A DNA stretch of 64,000 nucleotides from the NCBI GenBank assembly GCA_037576195.1, contig CM075103.1, positions 18,600,001 to 18,664,000 of the forward strand, given 5' to 3'. The position numbers and the translations under genes were made by a program. Every line of letters starts with the position of its first letter. The first letter of the stretch is position 1. Below the pieces are notes generated by a model. The model did no database searches. It saw nothing but the letters and a program-made list of their open reading frames with translations, and had not been told where the DNA came from. Positions 39,049-50,917 of the stretch are shown here, in pieces. Source of the DNA: Phytoseiulus persimilis. Lineage: Eukaryota; Arthropoda; Arachnida; Mesostigmata; Phytoseiidae.

Positions 39049-42000
39049 CTGCAACGAAAATCAGTGATCGTCAGCTTTTCTAAAAATATGGATTGCTATT
39101 AGTTGATGCATGAGTCAGGCAGTGGCGCTGAGTTATTCTCCCAACGTTACCGACTTATTAATCTTGTTCTGACCGCGCCAACAAATGCGTTCGGGTGGGG
39201 ATCTCAATGAAGGAGTTCCAACCCAGCGCCAGGTCGCGGCGCCAGAAAACATTAGCTTCTTCTGAAGGACCTTCTTCCCTCTGGCTATGCTCAGTCATCC
39301 TGCACATATTGTCATTGGGGGTGTCCCAAAATATGGAGGATGCTCCGAGCTCGCCGAAGCAGAACCTCCGCGGGGTTCTTGCTCGACGTTCGCTGTAAGC
39401 GGACTCACTCGGGCCAGTTCCCAGGCGCTCACGTTACGCCATTTCCGAGGCATGTTGTGACTGGAAGGCGGAACTAGTAGTCGAGTTCTACTCGGAGAAC
39501 AGTCGGGAAACTCATGTTATCTGGGATTCCCATATTCTCCTCCTTAGCGCCTTTTTGAAAAAACTCAGAATTAGGTCCGAATTCGTTCGAATTTTTAATC
39601 AATTGTGTCTTTGTTTGATATGCGAATTCCTCCCGGTCTTCATTGGGAGCCCAGAAGATACATTTCTTCGAGGTTTCTCCCAAGAGGGAGATGAGAAACT
39701 ATTTGATAACGTCCTACATGACTCGGTCCGATCCGAATCATTCCGCGTATTTTCCATGTTTCCTCGATCCGGATCTGAGATAAACACTTCGTCTGACGGA
39801 ACGTCATGAAACGCAAACATGTGGCAAAGTTTCTCGCCGAGCTGAATGGTGAAAGATAGTGCAGCAGTTAAGGGAATTCTCGAAGTTTGATGCGAACCTC
39901 AGTGAGGAACTCTGGCACAGCTTGATATAGCTGGCTCACAATCTCGCGTGAGTGTTCCTCGATGCGCCAGAATCGTGGCTGAGAATTCCGTTCTACCAAG
40001 TAACCCCTGCTCACCAGGATGAGCAGGAAAGGTGCACGATGTGATTATGGATGCGCCTCGCTTCCCTCAGGAGCCGATCTCACAATGAGGGTCCTTTTGA
40101 TATGAGCAACCAGCCCCTGTTTGCGTCGGATGTCAAGAACCGGGAACACTCTGGTTTGGTTAGAAAGTGAACAAACAATCTTTGGTTAACCTGTGGCGCT
40201 CGTGGATCACCCTAGGATTATTCCACGGTGCTCGAGAGCCAGGAAGGGGTTCGAGAAGTCCCCCGGACTCCATGAATGAGGAATGAGCTCTGATCGAATT
40301 CGAACTGGAGTTCCGATTTCGGACGCAAAGTTGGTGGAAAGAGGAATTTCCGCCCTGAACGATCGGCCCGGAAAATTCTCGCTGGGTCGACGTATTTGAG
40401 TACTTATGCTGAAACCCGTGATCTGTTAGTCCGTACGCCTTTCGAGTAGAGAGCATTCAGCTCCACTCGAAGTGCGAACTTCCGTCAGAACTTCTCCGAA
40501 GCAACTCGGAGAACTGTCGAGAGAAGCCTCCTCTGGAGTTCTGTGCCAAGTGGCGGGAGAAGGTTCAATTGGGCCACGAGCCTCGTTGCTCAATTATATG
40601 TGGCGGTAGTTCACGGGCAACTTGGACGCTGGAGGTCGTCTAGAGGGCTCGGGTCTCTAGGCTTCAAAAAGTCAGTCTCAACGCCTGAGGAGGGTGTTCG
40701 AGTCTCGAAGTCTATTTCGAGTGTTTTCTTTCCCTCCATCCGCACTAAAATCTGCGCCCCCGAGAGATCACGAACCTCGCTGACTTCGCCCTCGAACTCG
40801 CGACTGCCGCCTTCGTTGAAGTTGAGTTTCTGTTGACTATAGGGTCCCGCTGCAATGCATGAACACCACACGATTCGCTCTGTTTTCGTTTCCACAATCG
40901 AGTCGTGTGCTGTCCAAAATAGCTGCTGATCCGATCCAGGGGTCGTGGAATCTTCATCTAATTCCAAACAACGGCTCCGAATGATTGTTCATTGCTAGCT
41001 TTGGTCGGTAGCGCTCTGACGTCAATCTTCATGGCTGCCCAGAAACTCAAAAGCGAACCCAGAACCGAACGCGCCGAGTGCGCCGGGAAGTCTCGGAGTA
41101 CAGGCGCGACAAGAAGACTTTTCAACATCCAAGGTCGGGAGATTGATTCACCGCAAGACGTATTCAGTAGCGTCTGGTTCACTGGGGAACGTATTCAGAG
41201 TCGTCTGATTCACCGCCGACCAATTCCGGACATCTCCGATTCACTGCAGACGGCTTCTGCGATCGTACGTCGGATGTACGCACCGGTCGGACGACCGAGG
41301 TGCGTCAGATGCATCTCGAAATTCCTCTCTGAGATCTACTCTCTCAGAGAACGCTAGACTTACTTCCATGAATCCATGTCAAAACACGCTCTCGCTGCGG
41401 AGCCAACGCAACGAAAACCGACGAGAGCGCGGTATGTCGCTCCAAGAAACCGACCGTCTCCTCGGCAGCGACTCTGTTAGCGTTGGATCCTCAGTATATT
41501 AAGGAAGCGTCATGAGATCAACATCCAGCCTCGGCTCACATATACCATGAAATCGATCCGGAAGACATGGCGGAGTCGATCGGGAAGTGCTAAAGAGAGG
41601 AGAGACCACTTGGGCGGTCGATCGCAAAGAGCATTCTGAGAACGCCAAACAGCTGAGCACCTCCGAGAAACGGCTTTGCTATTGCACAATTTACTTCTGA
41701 ATCGCTGCCCATATCTATACCGAGGAAACAGCGGTAAACTTGCGAATGTTACCCTGGAAATTCGGATGCCGATGATGCCGCCACCACCGCCGCGAGCGAA
41801 GTCACGCCCTACGAAACTGTCAACAAGTCTTCAGACGTGCCTAGTTGAGCTTCGCAAAAGTGCCGCTTTTCTTCTCGAGCATTCTTCGTGGTTGTCAGCT
41901 GTAGATACAGAGATTACTTTCGGCGCAAAGGCAGTCCGCTTGATCGGACGAGAAGTCAGTCAGCGTATTCTCTGGAGGAAGCTTGATTGGCGGTAGGTCA

Positions 42001-42065
42001 GCTGAGCGAATCTCAAGACGGCTCAACTTGATTGGCAGCACAACTCGATCTTCATTCGAACTTAC
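39049..42065 (-). other. inferred intron 1 of the adaptor gene
   Basis: Bounded by a GTAAG donor at 42065 and the acceptor before 39048. An alternative small exon at 39409-39460, with good splice sites and compatible phase, is possible. The open - strand stretch near 40611-40967 has one plausible acceptor but no phase that fits the gene. No transposon or RNA is recognised. Confidence 0.35.
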
Positions 42066-42181
42066 TTGTTGGACTTCGATGAGCTGCGTCCACACACGCA
42101 CATCGCAATAGAGAACACGGACACGATAAGCACCGTCAGCGAGAGGCCCGCCGGCCCCAGGATCGCAAGTTCCACGGACAT
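42066..42181 (-). CDS. exon 1 of the adaptor gene: transmembrane segment with CVC motif
   Basis: An ATG at 42181 opens 38 codons plus two bases before a GTAAG donor. The peptide begins MSVELAILGPAG, followed by an uninterrupted hydrophobic run of about 21 residues ending IAM, then CVCGR and SSSKSN. There are only a few residues before the membrane span, no separate signal peptide, and a juxtamembrane Cys-x-Cys next to a basic residue. This is the arrangement of transmembrane adaptors such as LAT and PAG, where the juxtamembrane cysteines are palmitoylated and place the protein in lipid rafts. It could instead start some other single-pass protein. The link to the tyrosine-rich tail rests on strand, phase agreement and the absence of another suitable 5' or 3' partner. 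Confidence 0.6.
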
Positions 42182-42997
42182 TGTGTTCGTCGATCCAGCA
42201 AATCAACAATTCCAGATTTTATTGATACTGTAGATTGGAACACTCACACACATTCACTTCCACATTTTAGCACGGATCAAAAGCAAATGGCTTTGGAGTC
42301 CTCATGTTGAGGCGTTAGCCTCTGGAGCTTCAACTCTGTTCAAGCTCACTCCAGCTGCACTGTTACGCGGTCGGTGTTGCTGTCTGTCACTACTGTTAGC
42401 TTCTCTTCACAGCTCCACCTGCCATGTTTACACTGGATCACTGCCCTCTCCCAACTTGGTTCCCTTGTGGCGTTTTCGGGCGCCCAAAAGGTACCACAGA
42501 CGAAGGTGCTTCACTCGGAGTTCGGATCCGTTGCCGCACACTTTGATGATTGCCTCGAATGTCTAATCTACGCACTCGCTGTGTATTGGGGCTCGAGCTC
42601 AAAGCCTTCTAGGGAAGTTTTTGCAACGGAGATCAACTGTGAAGCGAGTCTGGGATTTTTCCCGCTCATCGAGGCGTCTTCGAGAGCGCTTGAATCTGAA
42701 TCATGTTCCGAGACTCCGTCGAGCAGTTCCTGCCTCTTCCGGTCCGCTTGGAAGGGAAACGTATGTTCCTCTCAGGGAGGAATTCAGGAACGCAGTCATG
42801 AATCGATAACCGTCACATTAGGCAGAGCGCCAAGGGGGTAGCACCCCGATTCCGCGTAGTCCGGCATTTATAGCAGACGAAACGGCGATAAATACGACTG
42901 TTTGTGTATGCCTCCACAGAGCGACACCTGATATCGCGGATAGGCTTGAGAGCGAACAGTCCAAATTGTGGAAGTTCTCCTACAGAAGTAATAGAGT
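42182..42997. promoter_or_regulatory. divergent intergenic region between adaptor gene and ISCU
   Basis: About 815 bases separate the start codons of two divergently transcribed genes, so the region should hold both promoters. No TATA box stands out. The open + frame at 42374-42841 has no domain and no splice or start context that I trust. Confidence 0.45.
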
Positions 42998-44443
42998 ATG
43001 CTTTCACGTGTCCTTTCAAGGTCGTTGGGCTCCTTGAAAAGCCCTTTCGGAGCTCAGGCAGCTTGTTACCATGAGAAGGTTAGTCAGCCTCAAACTATCC
43101 ATGGCCTTGACGAGGTTCGATCAATAGTGCCTGATGCTGATATAGTAGTCTGTGAATGTTTCAATGCAATGAAGAACATAAACTCTATACAGTATCGGCT
43201 CCGATCGTAGCTGGAAGAGAATCGAGGATGTTCTGCGCAGTTCGGCTCTTAAAGAGCGCGATTCGAGATTGTATCCTACGTAGAGGTACCGGAGACGCGA
43301 GCGAAATTCACGAAAACACCGACCGAACATGGCCCGCATGTGCTCCATGCGAACAGTTTTGGCTCGGTTTGTCATAAAGTAACGACCTATCAGAAAACAA
43401 ACGAGACAACTTTCGAGTACCGACCTTATCCCTCTCCGATGAATGGAAGATCTCCAACGAAGGTTAAGGGAATGCGAGCGAATATCGAGCCAGACGCAAT
43501 TGGATTTCTCGGGTATAGTTAAGAGCCGTGAGCTTCGGAGCGGTCAATTGTAACCGGTCATATTCTGGATGGTCTCTCCTCGTGCAGTCGTGGAACGGCT
43601 CGAGCGCATTGAGCGAATTCGACCACTCATAGCTCCATGTCCCGCGCCGATAACCCTATTGCATGCGAATCGGAGCTTACCGAAATCTGATCGGAATCTG
43701 GATATTCTGACGCTCGTCGTCACTTGGCTCTGATAGAGGCAGAGTCCATTCGTGCGAGTATTTCAAAGAATACCGTTCCAGGTGATCGACCACTATGAAA
43801 ACCCCAGGAATGTTGGTACATTGGATAAGACCTCCAAAAAGGTTGGCACTGGACTGGTTGGAGCGCCGGCTTGCGGAGATGTTATGCGGCTCCAAGTCAA
43901 GGTTGACGATCAGGGCAAAATCATTGAAGCCAAGTTCAAGACTTTCGGGTGTGGTAAGTTCGCCGTAACTTCACATCACCTCCGACTTTCCATATCCATG
44001 GCCAGAAGTGGGCAACATGATCGCGGGCCGCGAGCCGCGAAATCTGGCCCGCATGCTGCTTGCCCACCGCTTTCTATGACTGTTACCCATGAGCCTAGTG
44101 TTTAGGAGGAATCCCGGACCAAAGAGGACTCCCCACTGTTCCCATCACAGATTCTGAGGATCATTTGTTGGAGGCGATGGGTCGAAGTATGGTGTCTGAA
44201 ATCTGAACTTCGTCGCTCTGCTTTGCAGCCAGTGCGATTGCATCATCGTCCCTCGCGACCGAGTGGATCAAGGGGAAGACAGTTGATGAAGCTCTTCGTC
44301 TCAAGAACACGGACATCGCCAAGGAGCTATGCCTCCCGCCAGTGAAGCTACACTGCTCAATGCTTGCCGAGGACGCCGTCAGAGCCGCTCTCGCTGATTA
44401 TCGGATCAAGCAGAAACCTGAAGCCAATCCCGAGGCTAAGTAG
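42998..44443 (+). CDS. IscU: iron-sulfur cluster assembly scaffold ISCU, mitochondrial
   Basis: Three exons join in phase: 42998-43078, 43782-43953 and 44229-44443, giving 155 residues (human ISCU is about 167). Exon 1 encodes an Arg/Ser/Leu-rich amphipathic start, MLSRVLSRSLGSLKS, typical of a mitochondrial presequence. The scaffold domain begins VIDHYENPRNVGTLDK. All three cluster-ligand cysteines are present: in GAPACGD, in the FGCG junction segment split by intron 2, and in KLHCSMLAEDA. The LPPVK chaperone-binding (HSC20/HSPA9) motif is present too. ISCU builds [2Fe-2S] clusters on these cysteines with sulfur from NFS1-ISD11 and iron/frataxin input. Intron 1 (about 700 bases) is longer than intron 2. 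Intron 2 contains a miniature transposon. Nothing suggests inactivation. Confidence 0.96.
44003..44072. mobile_element. 70-bp hAT-type miniature inverted-repeat element
   Basis: Within ISCU intron 2, the left end reads CAGAAGTGGGCAA. The right end, read on the - strand, reads AAGCGGTGGGCAA. Inner GCGGGCC/GGCCCGC arms extend the inverted repeat, so the whole element can fold on itself. The flanking eight bases tccatggc (43995-44002) and tctatgac (44073-44080) match at six of eight positions, as expected of an aged 8-bp hAT target duplication. There is no coding capacity. Confidence 0.6.
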
Positions 44444-44697
44444 AGAATCAGATCGCTTGTAAAATTGATTTCATTAGGAATCAGATGATCGGATGTTTCG
44501 AGTCTTTCTTGGTTCTCGGCGTCCTCTAATCTGGCCGTTCATGTTGAGGATGGGGCTGTAGTTTCGTCCTGTAGCGACTGGCGGCGTTTGGAATTCAGTC
44601 AGAGGGCAATCCCTTTGGTTCGACGGGAGTCACCGCCAACCAATCTGTGATCGAAGTGGCCTTAACAAGGGGAAGAGAAGCGCCAGTTGCCTATGTA

Positions 44698-44703
44698 AAT
44701 AAA
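44698..44703 (+). terminator. AATAAA poly(A) signal of ISCU
   Basis: A canonical AATAAA lies about 255 bases after the ISCU stop codon, followed by a T-containing stretch. It is the first canonical signal downstream. Confidence 0.6.
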
Positions 44704-46110
44704 CTTCGTTCTTTAGAGAGATCAGAGAGTGTTTCATCGAACTCAGCGGTCGCTGAGAACGAGGGAAGAAATGCATCAATGTCTGTGCGAATATCCACTT
44801 AAAAATTCAACGAACATGGACTGTTCGAACTCCAGGGGGGAGGGGGCGGCAGCAGCATGATAGCTCGCACTTCTGACACGGAACGACTGGATGAAGTTGT
44901 GCGATAACCTCGGTTCCTCGGAGACGAACAGCGTGGAAGCTTCGGCGATAAAGGACGCTGAGGCAATCCATGACGCACAATCTCATTCGGTCATGACCCG
45001 CTGGAGTGAGAAGGGAGCCCTCATCAAATGGCTCCACTAGAACGTTGCCTGACGACGTCGTCGGCATTTCTCGCCTGAGCTCAATCAACGGAGTAGCCGT
45101 CGAAACGGCTTCATCGGCTGGTGGCTTATTGAGTCAAATAGGGTGGCGCCCCTCCGACTCACCCCTTCAGATCTCTATGACTCTCCTACCGCCCGCCTAA
45201 AGGCCTCCAGCTGGAAGCATCTTAAGGTCGGCGCAACAACAGAGAAAACATCAAATCGAGTGCCGCTAACATTTCTGTGGCGTGTGGTGGAAATATAACG
45301 ATCTAGTGAGGTATCAGGCTTTCTGTTGGTTCCAGAGTGAGTGTTCGCGACTATAATAGGGGAGGAGAGGAAGCGAGGTATCTGTAGTTTTCTCATTCTA
45401 TCAGTGGAACCTTGGAGCTGTTCTCAAAGCTAGTAAACCGTTGGATGGCGCCAAGAATTTCCATTCTAGTTGACAAATATGTGCAAACCAATCAATCAGT
45501 CACTGTCTCCGGAGTGGACTTTCCCTGGTCTACCCCAGCTCACTCTCTTCCCTCGATGAGCGATATCTCAGATAGCCTTCGGGAAGAAATCGGCTCAAGC
45601 CTCGGTTTTGGAGTCGGGAAGGGATGCCATTCCATTCGACTTCGAACCGTCATTGCTAAGATGCACGAGGGCCCGTTGATGCTTCTCTGATTCTCTCTGC
45701 TTCTCTGAATGGCTCAGATCAAGCAGTAATTCAATATTCGGTCCCTCGTCAGTAGAGCGTTTGTTCCAGAGATTCCGAGAATACTTTATACATCGCGAGC
45801 TTCTCCGTGATTGGGAGGGCTCCCGACATTCGAACACTCCTCGACTTCGGATGTTGCATCTCTTGTAACAATTCATATCATTAGTGGTGACTCTCCGAAC
45901 AAATCACTCCGGGCTCTGTCTATATTCAAATCTAAATGTAGCGCTCGATTCGTAGCTCAGAATGCTCGATACCTGTTGCGCTATTCTATTCAAAGAATCT
46001 GTATCATGTTCCCCCTCCGCGCTGTGACCTGGGAACTGAGCGCCTCAGAAGCGACTGATTCGGATTCGTTGCCAAAATCTACATGAGTTCTCTTCCGCTG
46101 CAGCGCTGCA
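44704..46110. other. intergenic; promoter and leader of BUB3 at the right
   Basis: No gene is seen in most of the stretch. Just before the BUB3 start codon, a pyrimidine-rich run ends CGCTGCAG about seven bases upstream of the ATG. It may be the acceptor of an intron in the 5' untranslated region. Confidence 0.4.
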
Positions 46111-47278
46111 ATGTCCGGGGAACCTGCGCAGAATGAAATCGCTCTGCAAGACTGTCCTACGGATGGGATCTCCGCCGTGAAGTTCAGCAACTCTTCAAAT
46201 CAGTATCTACTCGCTTCGTCATGGGATCACTTTGTTCGCGTATATGACGTTCAGCAAGATCGCTGTAAGCACAAATTCGACCACACGTGTCCAGTTCTCG
46301 ATGCGTGTTTCTACAACACAACGCATATTTGGAGTGGAGGTGCAGATAAATCGGTGCGTCTCTTCGACCTTAATTCCGGAGCTGACCTAAGAGCCGGCTC
46401 TCACGACGATGCAGTTCGGTGAGTTCTACAACGGTGGGAAGGTATTCGAGTCCATTGTTCTGGATGCATTCACTTCTCCATGGCCAGCACTGGTTTTGTA
46501 TAAAGGACTGCGTGGGTCGAGTTTTCTGAATCCTTCATGTGCGATTGACGCCGAGCGTGATGGTGTTTAATCATCGCGCGGTCGTTCCAGGTGCGTGGAG
46601 TTTGCTCCAGACGTCAACCAGATAGTGACGGGATCATGGGACGGAAGCATCAAGCTCTGGGACCCTCGCCGGCCGGTGGGAGCCGTGAGCACTCACGCTC
46701 AAGACAATAAAGTCTATACTTTGGCAGTTTGCGGTGAAAGGCTTATCGTAGGCACGGCGAACCGCAAGGTCCTCATCTGGGACTTGAGGAACATGGCCTA
46801 CGTTCAACAGAAACGGGATTCTTCCCTAAAGTTCCAGACTCGTGCGATCAGAGCATTCCCCGACCAGACTGGTTATGTATTGTCGTCGATCGAGGGTCGT
46901 GTGGCGGTGGAGTATTTAGACCCTTCACCTGAAGTCCAGAAGAAGAAATACGCGTTCAAATGTCACCGCACCAAGGAAAACGGAGTCGAAAACATCTACC
47001 CGGTCAATGCGATTGCTTTCCACAAGAAGTACGGAACTTTCGCGACAGGCGGCAGTGATGGCTTCGTCAATATCTGGGACGGTAACAACAAGAAACGACT
47101 GTGCCAATTCCACAAGTTCCCGAGCAGTATTGCCTCCCTAGCTTTCTCACCCGACGGCAGCATGTTGGCTATTGCTTCGAGCTTCCAGCACGAATACACC
47201 CTGGATTCAAACGTCGAGCCACCGCAGGACCAGATCTTCATTCGGCACGTCACCGACCAGGAAACGAGGCCAAAATGA
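46111..47278 (+). CDS. Bub3: mitotic spindle checkpoint protein BUB3
   Basis: Two exons, 46111-46418 and 46591-47278, join in phase (split Arg codon, giving AVR-CVEFAP) for 331 residues, matching the roughly 328 of human BUB3. The whole protein is a WD40 propeller. Visible blade signatures include LLASSWDHFVRVYDV, WSGGADKSVRLFDL, IVTGSWDGSIKLWDPR, LIVGTANRKVLIWDLRN and FATGGSDGFVNIWDG. The late FHKFPSSIASLAFSPDG and C-terminal SSFQHEYT segments are typical of the family. BUB3 brings BUB1 and BUBR1 to phosphorylated MELT repeats of KNL1 at kinetochores. The start follows GCTGCA and the family normally begins a few residues before EIAL as here. The gene ends tail-to-tail with the transporter gene, 442 bases away. 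Confidence 0.96.
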
Positions 47279-47720
47279 GGTGGCTCGGACGAGGCCACGA
47301 TGGAAGAACGAGTCCCAGCATTGTATCATACATTCACAGCGATTAGCCGATACCTCTCTTCTCTCGAATCCCGTACCAAAAGATGCACAAACGGCCAGGC
47401 TACATGAAGGAACATGTTTACGAAGAACTATCTCCGCTGAGTTCCAAAGTTCGGAAGCTCAGCGAAACCATGATTGTGAGCTAGCCAAGTTGACTGATCT
47501 GGAGGGGGAAATGAAAGGGACCAGCATTACGGCAACGAACTCAGCGTCTTTTTTCCCGTTGATAACAACAATCTGAAGGCGTGTAACGAGGAGCGCGATA
47601 TGCGAAAAATCTGATGTAGACCCTACAGGCGTTCGTAATTAAACAGTACTCATAGACTTGATAATATTGACCCCCATCATTCCTCAGTGATCACCCGTTC
47701 AATGATGTCCTCCGGGGCAC
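47279..47720. other. convergent 3' region between BUB3 and the ENT transporter
   Basis: Both genes must terminate in this 442-base gap or overlap at their 3' ends. An ATTAAA at 47638-47643 is a possible + strand poly(A) signal for BUB3. No canonical - strand AATAAA is seen close to 47721. Confidence 0.4.
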
Positions 47721-50700
47721 CTAGCTTTGGCCATTCACTTCAACAGTTGTGAAGTTGAGATATGTCGAAAGCGTCGTCGTCAACAGCGTTGGTAGGGAAC
47801 TGGTTAACGATGACGCTGTTGTTGTCGTTGTAGACGTTGCTGTCGCCGATGTCGTGGATGAAAGATTCGTCAAATTCAAGGCAGCATGGAAGATTCTCAC
47901 GGTATGCATGGTCTTGTTGGCGCTCTCATATTGGAGCGGTAATATTCGGGTAGCCGAGTTCAAGGCATGGTCCAGGAGTGCACAGGAGAGAAACGATTTC
48001 CTTCGCCTGACCCAACTCTGTATCAAATAGGCAGCCAGAGCACCCGTGGTTAAGCCCACGCTGTAGCTCAGGGTCATGATGTTTCCTTGGATAAGGGGGG
48101 CGAGGGAAGGAGTTATTTCTCCACTCGAGAAATCATGTGTTTGGAGGCAAGAGTTTTGAGAACTCTTCAAGGAAGCGAGGCCGAATCTGGTCAAATCGCG
48201 ACAGGAGTACTTACCCGTCAGCTCACGAAACTGATAAGGGACCTTGCTGGGGGCAACAATCATGGGGACGCTTCCTAGAACGCCGTTGCTAACGCCGAGC
48301 ACCAAAGACAACAGCATGGCCCAAACGTCGTCAAGAAGGGTCGTTTTTGCGCCGTGGAGGGCACACATGGCCAACCAGGGCACAAGTATAAGTCGGCCAA
48401 TGCAAAGATACAGCATAGTTTGATGGCTCATCTTATAGGAGAACGGAGCGATCATCTGGAATCAATGAGGTCGACGTCGTTTCAGCCCTCATTCCCTCAG
48501 AACAGACCTAATCGAGATTTTCAAGTCCTGCATGTACCGGTGGGCACCTATGACCAGCTCGAGCTGAGCTGAGAGATTATTTTCTAAGACCAACCTTTCC
48601 GATGAAATCAGAGACATTGAAAATGGCCATGAGTATGACGGGCATCCAGTTCTTGAGGCGACATGAAACGATTTCCGCTTCGATGCCAGGGAAAAGGCAG
48701 AGCGTAACGAAATACGCCATGGAGATGCTCGTCATGTAAGGCAATACACAGCGGGCTACCTGGATACGATCGATCACTCCCTCTGGAAATTTTCATTCAG
48801 TTTAGCTCCATCCGACGATGATCCATTCGAAGGAAACCTGATGTCGAAGTCAGAGTTTCCCAATAACCGAACCGCCAAGCTTGGCCGCGAGATGGTGTCG
48901 ACGCTCACTCACGTTTTATGGCGGTCAGCCATTGTATGCGTTTCGTCGCTGCGGTGCTTCTGATTTTCACTACGACGTCTTGTACTTTGAAACGATGCCG
49001 GCCGTCTGACATGTCCAGGTCGTTATTCGACAGCCATCTGATCTGATGGGCCGCCAACCCGTAGTTTGCGAGTTCCTCCTCCATCTGTAACGAATTGAAT
49101 AGTCAGAGGCTTGAAGAGAGGTAAAGATGAACGAAGCATCGGTCCAAGATGATTCGCCAAACTCTAGAATGGAAAGCCGAGACCAAACATGGAACTCTGT
49201 GAACAGAGTTCTTGGGCCATCTGATCGACAGCGAAAACTATCACGACCAGTTCGATTGGAGAGGGATTCAGAGGTTGAATACCTGGCGTGGATCAGCGAA
49301 AGGCTCTGTGAGAGGATTCACGTCGCCAGACTCCGCAGTCGGGGAGGTCGGGGGCGATCTGAATGAGAGCACCGCGTTTTGAGAGACTCTCGATGCTGCT
49401 CCTTCATCATCGGCGGTGTCCACCTGCATCCGACAGATCACAACCCGTTATCACTTGATCAGAGTCACGCGTTGAAGCTAATCGATCCTAGCCCTCGTGG
49501 GGCGTATCTGGTCAGCACTTGGAGTGTTCATTACCAGATGTACATCTTCGGACTCTTCCTTGTTCAGGAGCTCGCTTCGAACTCCCGACTGGAGCTGCTC
49601 GGTGATGGAAGCCGTGTTCTGAGTGGAGTGCTGGCGTAGGTAGTACGCTACGAAGGCACAGCTCTGCAGTTTCGAGTATATGATGATACACGAGAGAATT
49701 AAAACGATGGAGATTGAGAAAAACAACATTGTGTTGATACGCTCGTTCTTCACGATGAACTTCGTCAGTATGCGGTTAAAAGACGCAATGAGTCCTGCGG
49801 CGCCTGGAAAAAGACCCAGATTTCATTCGAGGTTCAGCGGCTGGGAAGATTGGTGGATCTCTGAATATCGCCACCATTATTCAATGAATTCTCGGTCCGT
49901 GTTTGAAGTTTTTCAGTTTGAGATCAGAGACTTATTCAGACTCGTGCATTGCCACTCACTTTCTCCGATCATGACCGCTTGAGTGTAGCGCGCCGGCAAC
50001 ATACTCGTGTACCCATAGAAACTCGACTGTTGCACTGATAGGAAAAGAGGAAATTCGTTTCCAAATCATTAGGCGAATGCTGAGGGTGGTTTATACGTTC
50101 TAACCAAATAGGCTGTAATCTAGATGAAACTCGACTGAGAATCACGGGTGATGGAAAATGTTCACAGTGTTTTCCAAACGCGTCGATTGAGTTTGCTGTG
50201 ATTCCATTGCGATTACATGTAATAGGCTATTCGACTTCCATGATGCTTCCGCAATTCAATTTTTCTCCCCAACATCTGCTAATGGGTTCGCTCGACGGAG
50301 CGAACACCGCTTACCCGTGCATCCGAAAGCCACGATCGCAATCGCTACCAGGTTCACCGCGTACCCAATGTCGTGGTCGAAGACGTCCCAGCCGATTTCG
50401 AATATCAGAACAAAAATCAGAGTAATACATGAAACGAAGTAACCGAACGCGATCCTCGTCGTGAACGGCAGCGCCTCCACGAGCACGTTATTGATGCACA
50501 CTGCGATGAATGCCACGAGAATATAACCCATTGACATGTCGAAAATTATCAAAGTCTTCGGATACTTGTCCTGGAATATTGAAGGTTTTCAATGCTGCAG
50601 ATTCAACGCTCGCGAAGCTAGCGAAACATACAATGCGGACGTCCGAAGAACACCCGAACTACCGCTTCTGGGATAAGGCGGGGTCTGGTTCATGAGGACT

Positions 50701-50917
50701 ACCGGTTCGCATCAATGCGACGGACTCCGCGCGTTCTCACCTCGAAGTAGTCGCATGCTATGATGAACGAGTTGTACGGTACGAGGAAACCGATGCCGGC
50801 GAGCACTAGGCCTAAATAAACCAAGTTGTATTTGTCGTGCGGCGCATCGTGGTCTCGTTCCGAACCGCGATGCCGCCGGCTGAAATGGACATAACCTCTA
50901 CTCAGGTTTTCATCCAT
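47721..50917 (-). CDS. Ent4: equilibrative nucleoside transporter, ENT4/PMAT-like (SLC29)
   Basis: Eight exons join in phase: 50741-50917, 50315-50570, 49960-50034, 49535-49803, 48913-49084, 48595-48782, 48215-48455 and 47721-48085, giving 580 residues (human ENT4 is 530). The N-terminal part DKYNLVYLGLVLAGIGFLVPYNSFI is first-helix ENT sequence. FDMSMGYILVAFIAVCINNVLVE and GCTVQQSSFYGYTSMLP follow the ENT4 pattern closely. Later ENT hallmarks are FNVSDFIGK, LVLGVSNGVLGSVPM and RELTGNIMTLSYSVGLTTG. SLC29 proteins have eleven helices and move nucleosides, and ENT4 also moves monoamines, across the plasma membrane without ion coupling. The final exon runs on past helix 11 into a Thr/Ser-rich stretch with sequons NKT, NLT, NLS and NFT, which would be extracellular. 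A possible GTGAGA donor inside that exon (ACC|GTGAGA) means the Thr-rich part might be partly intronic. Confidence 0.92.

Noticed and set aside
39409-39460. 52-base alternative exon in adaptor intron 1
   Set aside because: Splice sites and phase fit, but the neighbouring 38982-39048 exon fits better in acceptor quality and composition. Kept only as an alternative.
40611-40967. Possible - strand exon (FNEGGSREFEGEVSEVRDL)
   Set aside because: The peptide looks plausible and there is an acceptor, but no donor and phase combination fits the adaptor gene or any neighbour.
42374-42841. 155-codon + strand frame upstream of ISCU
   Set aside because: Lies in the divergent promoter region, has no domain or clear signal peptide, and no splice link to ISCU.
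47749-48030. Val/Asp-rich + strand frame
   Set aside because: Antisense of the Thr-rich last exon of the transporter.
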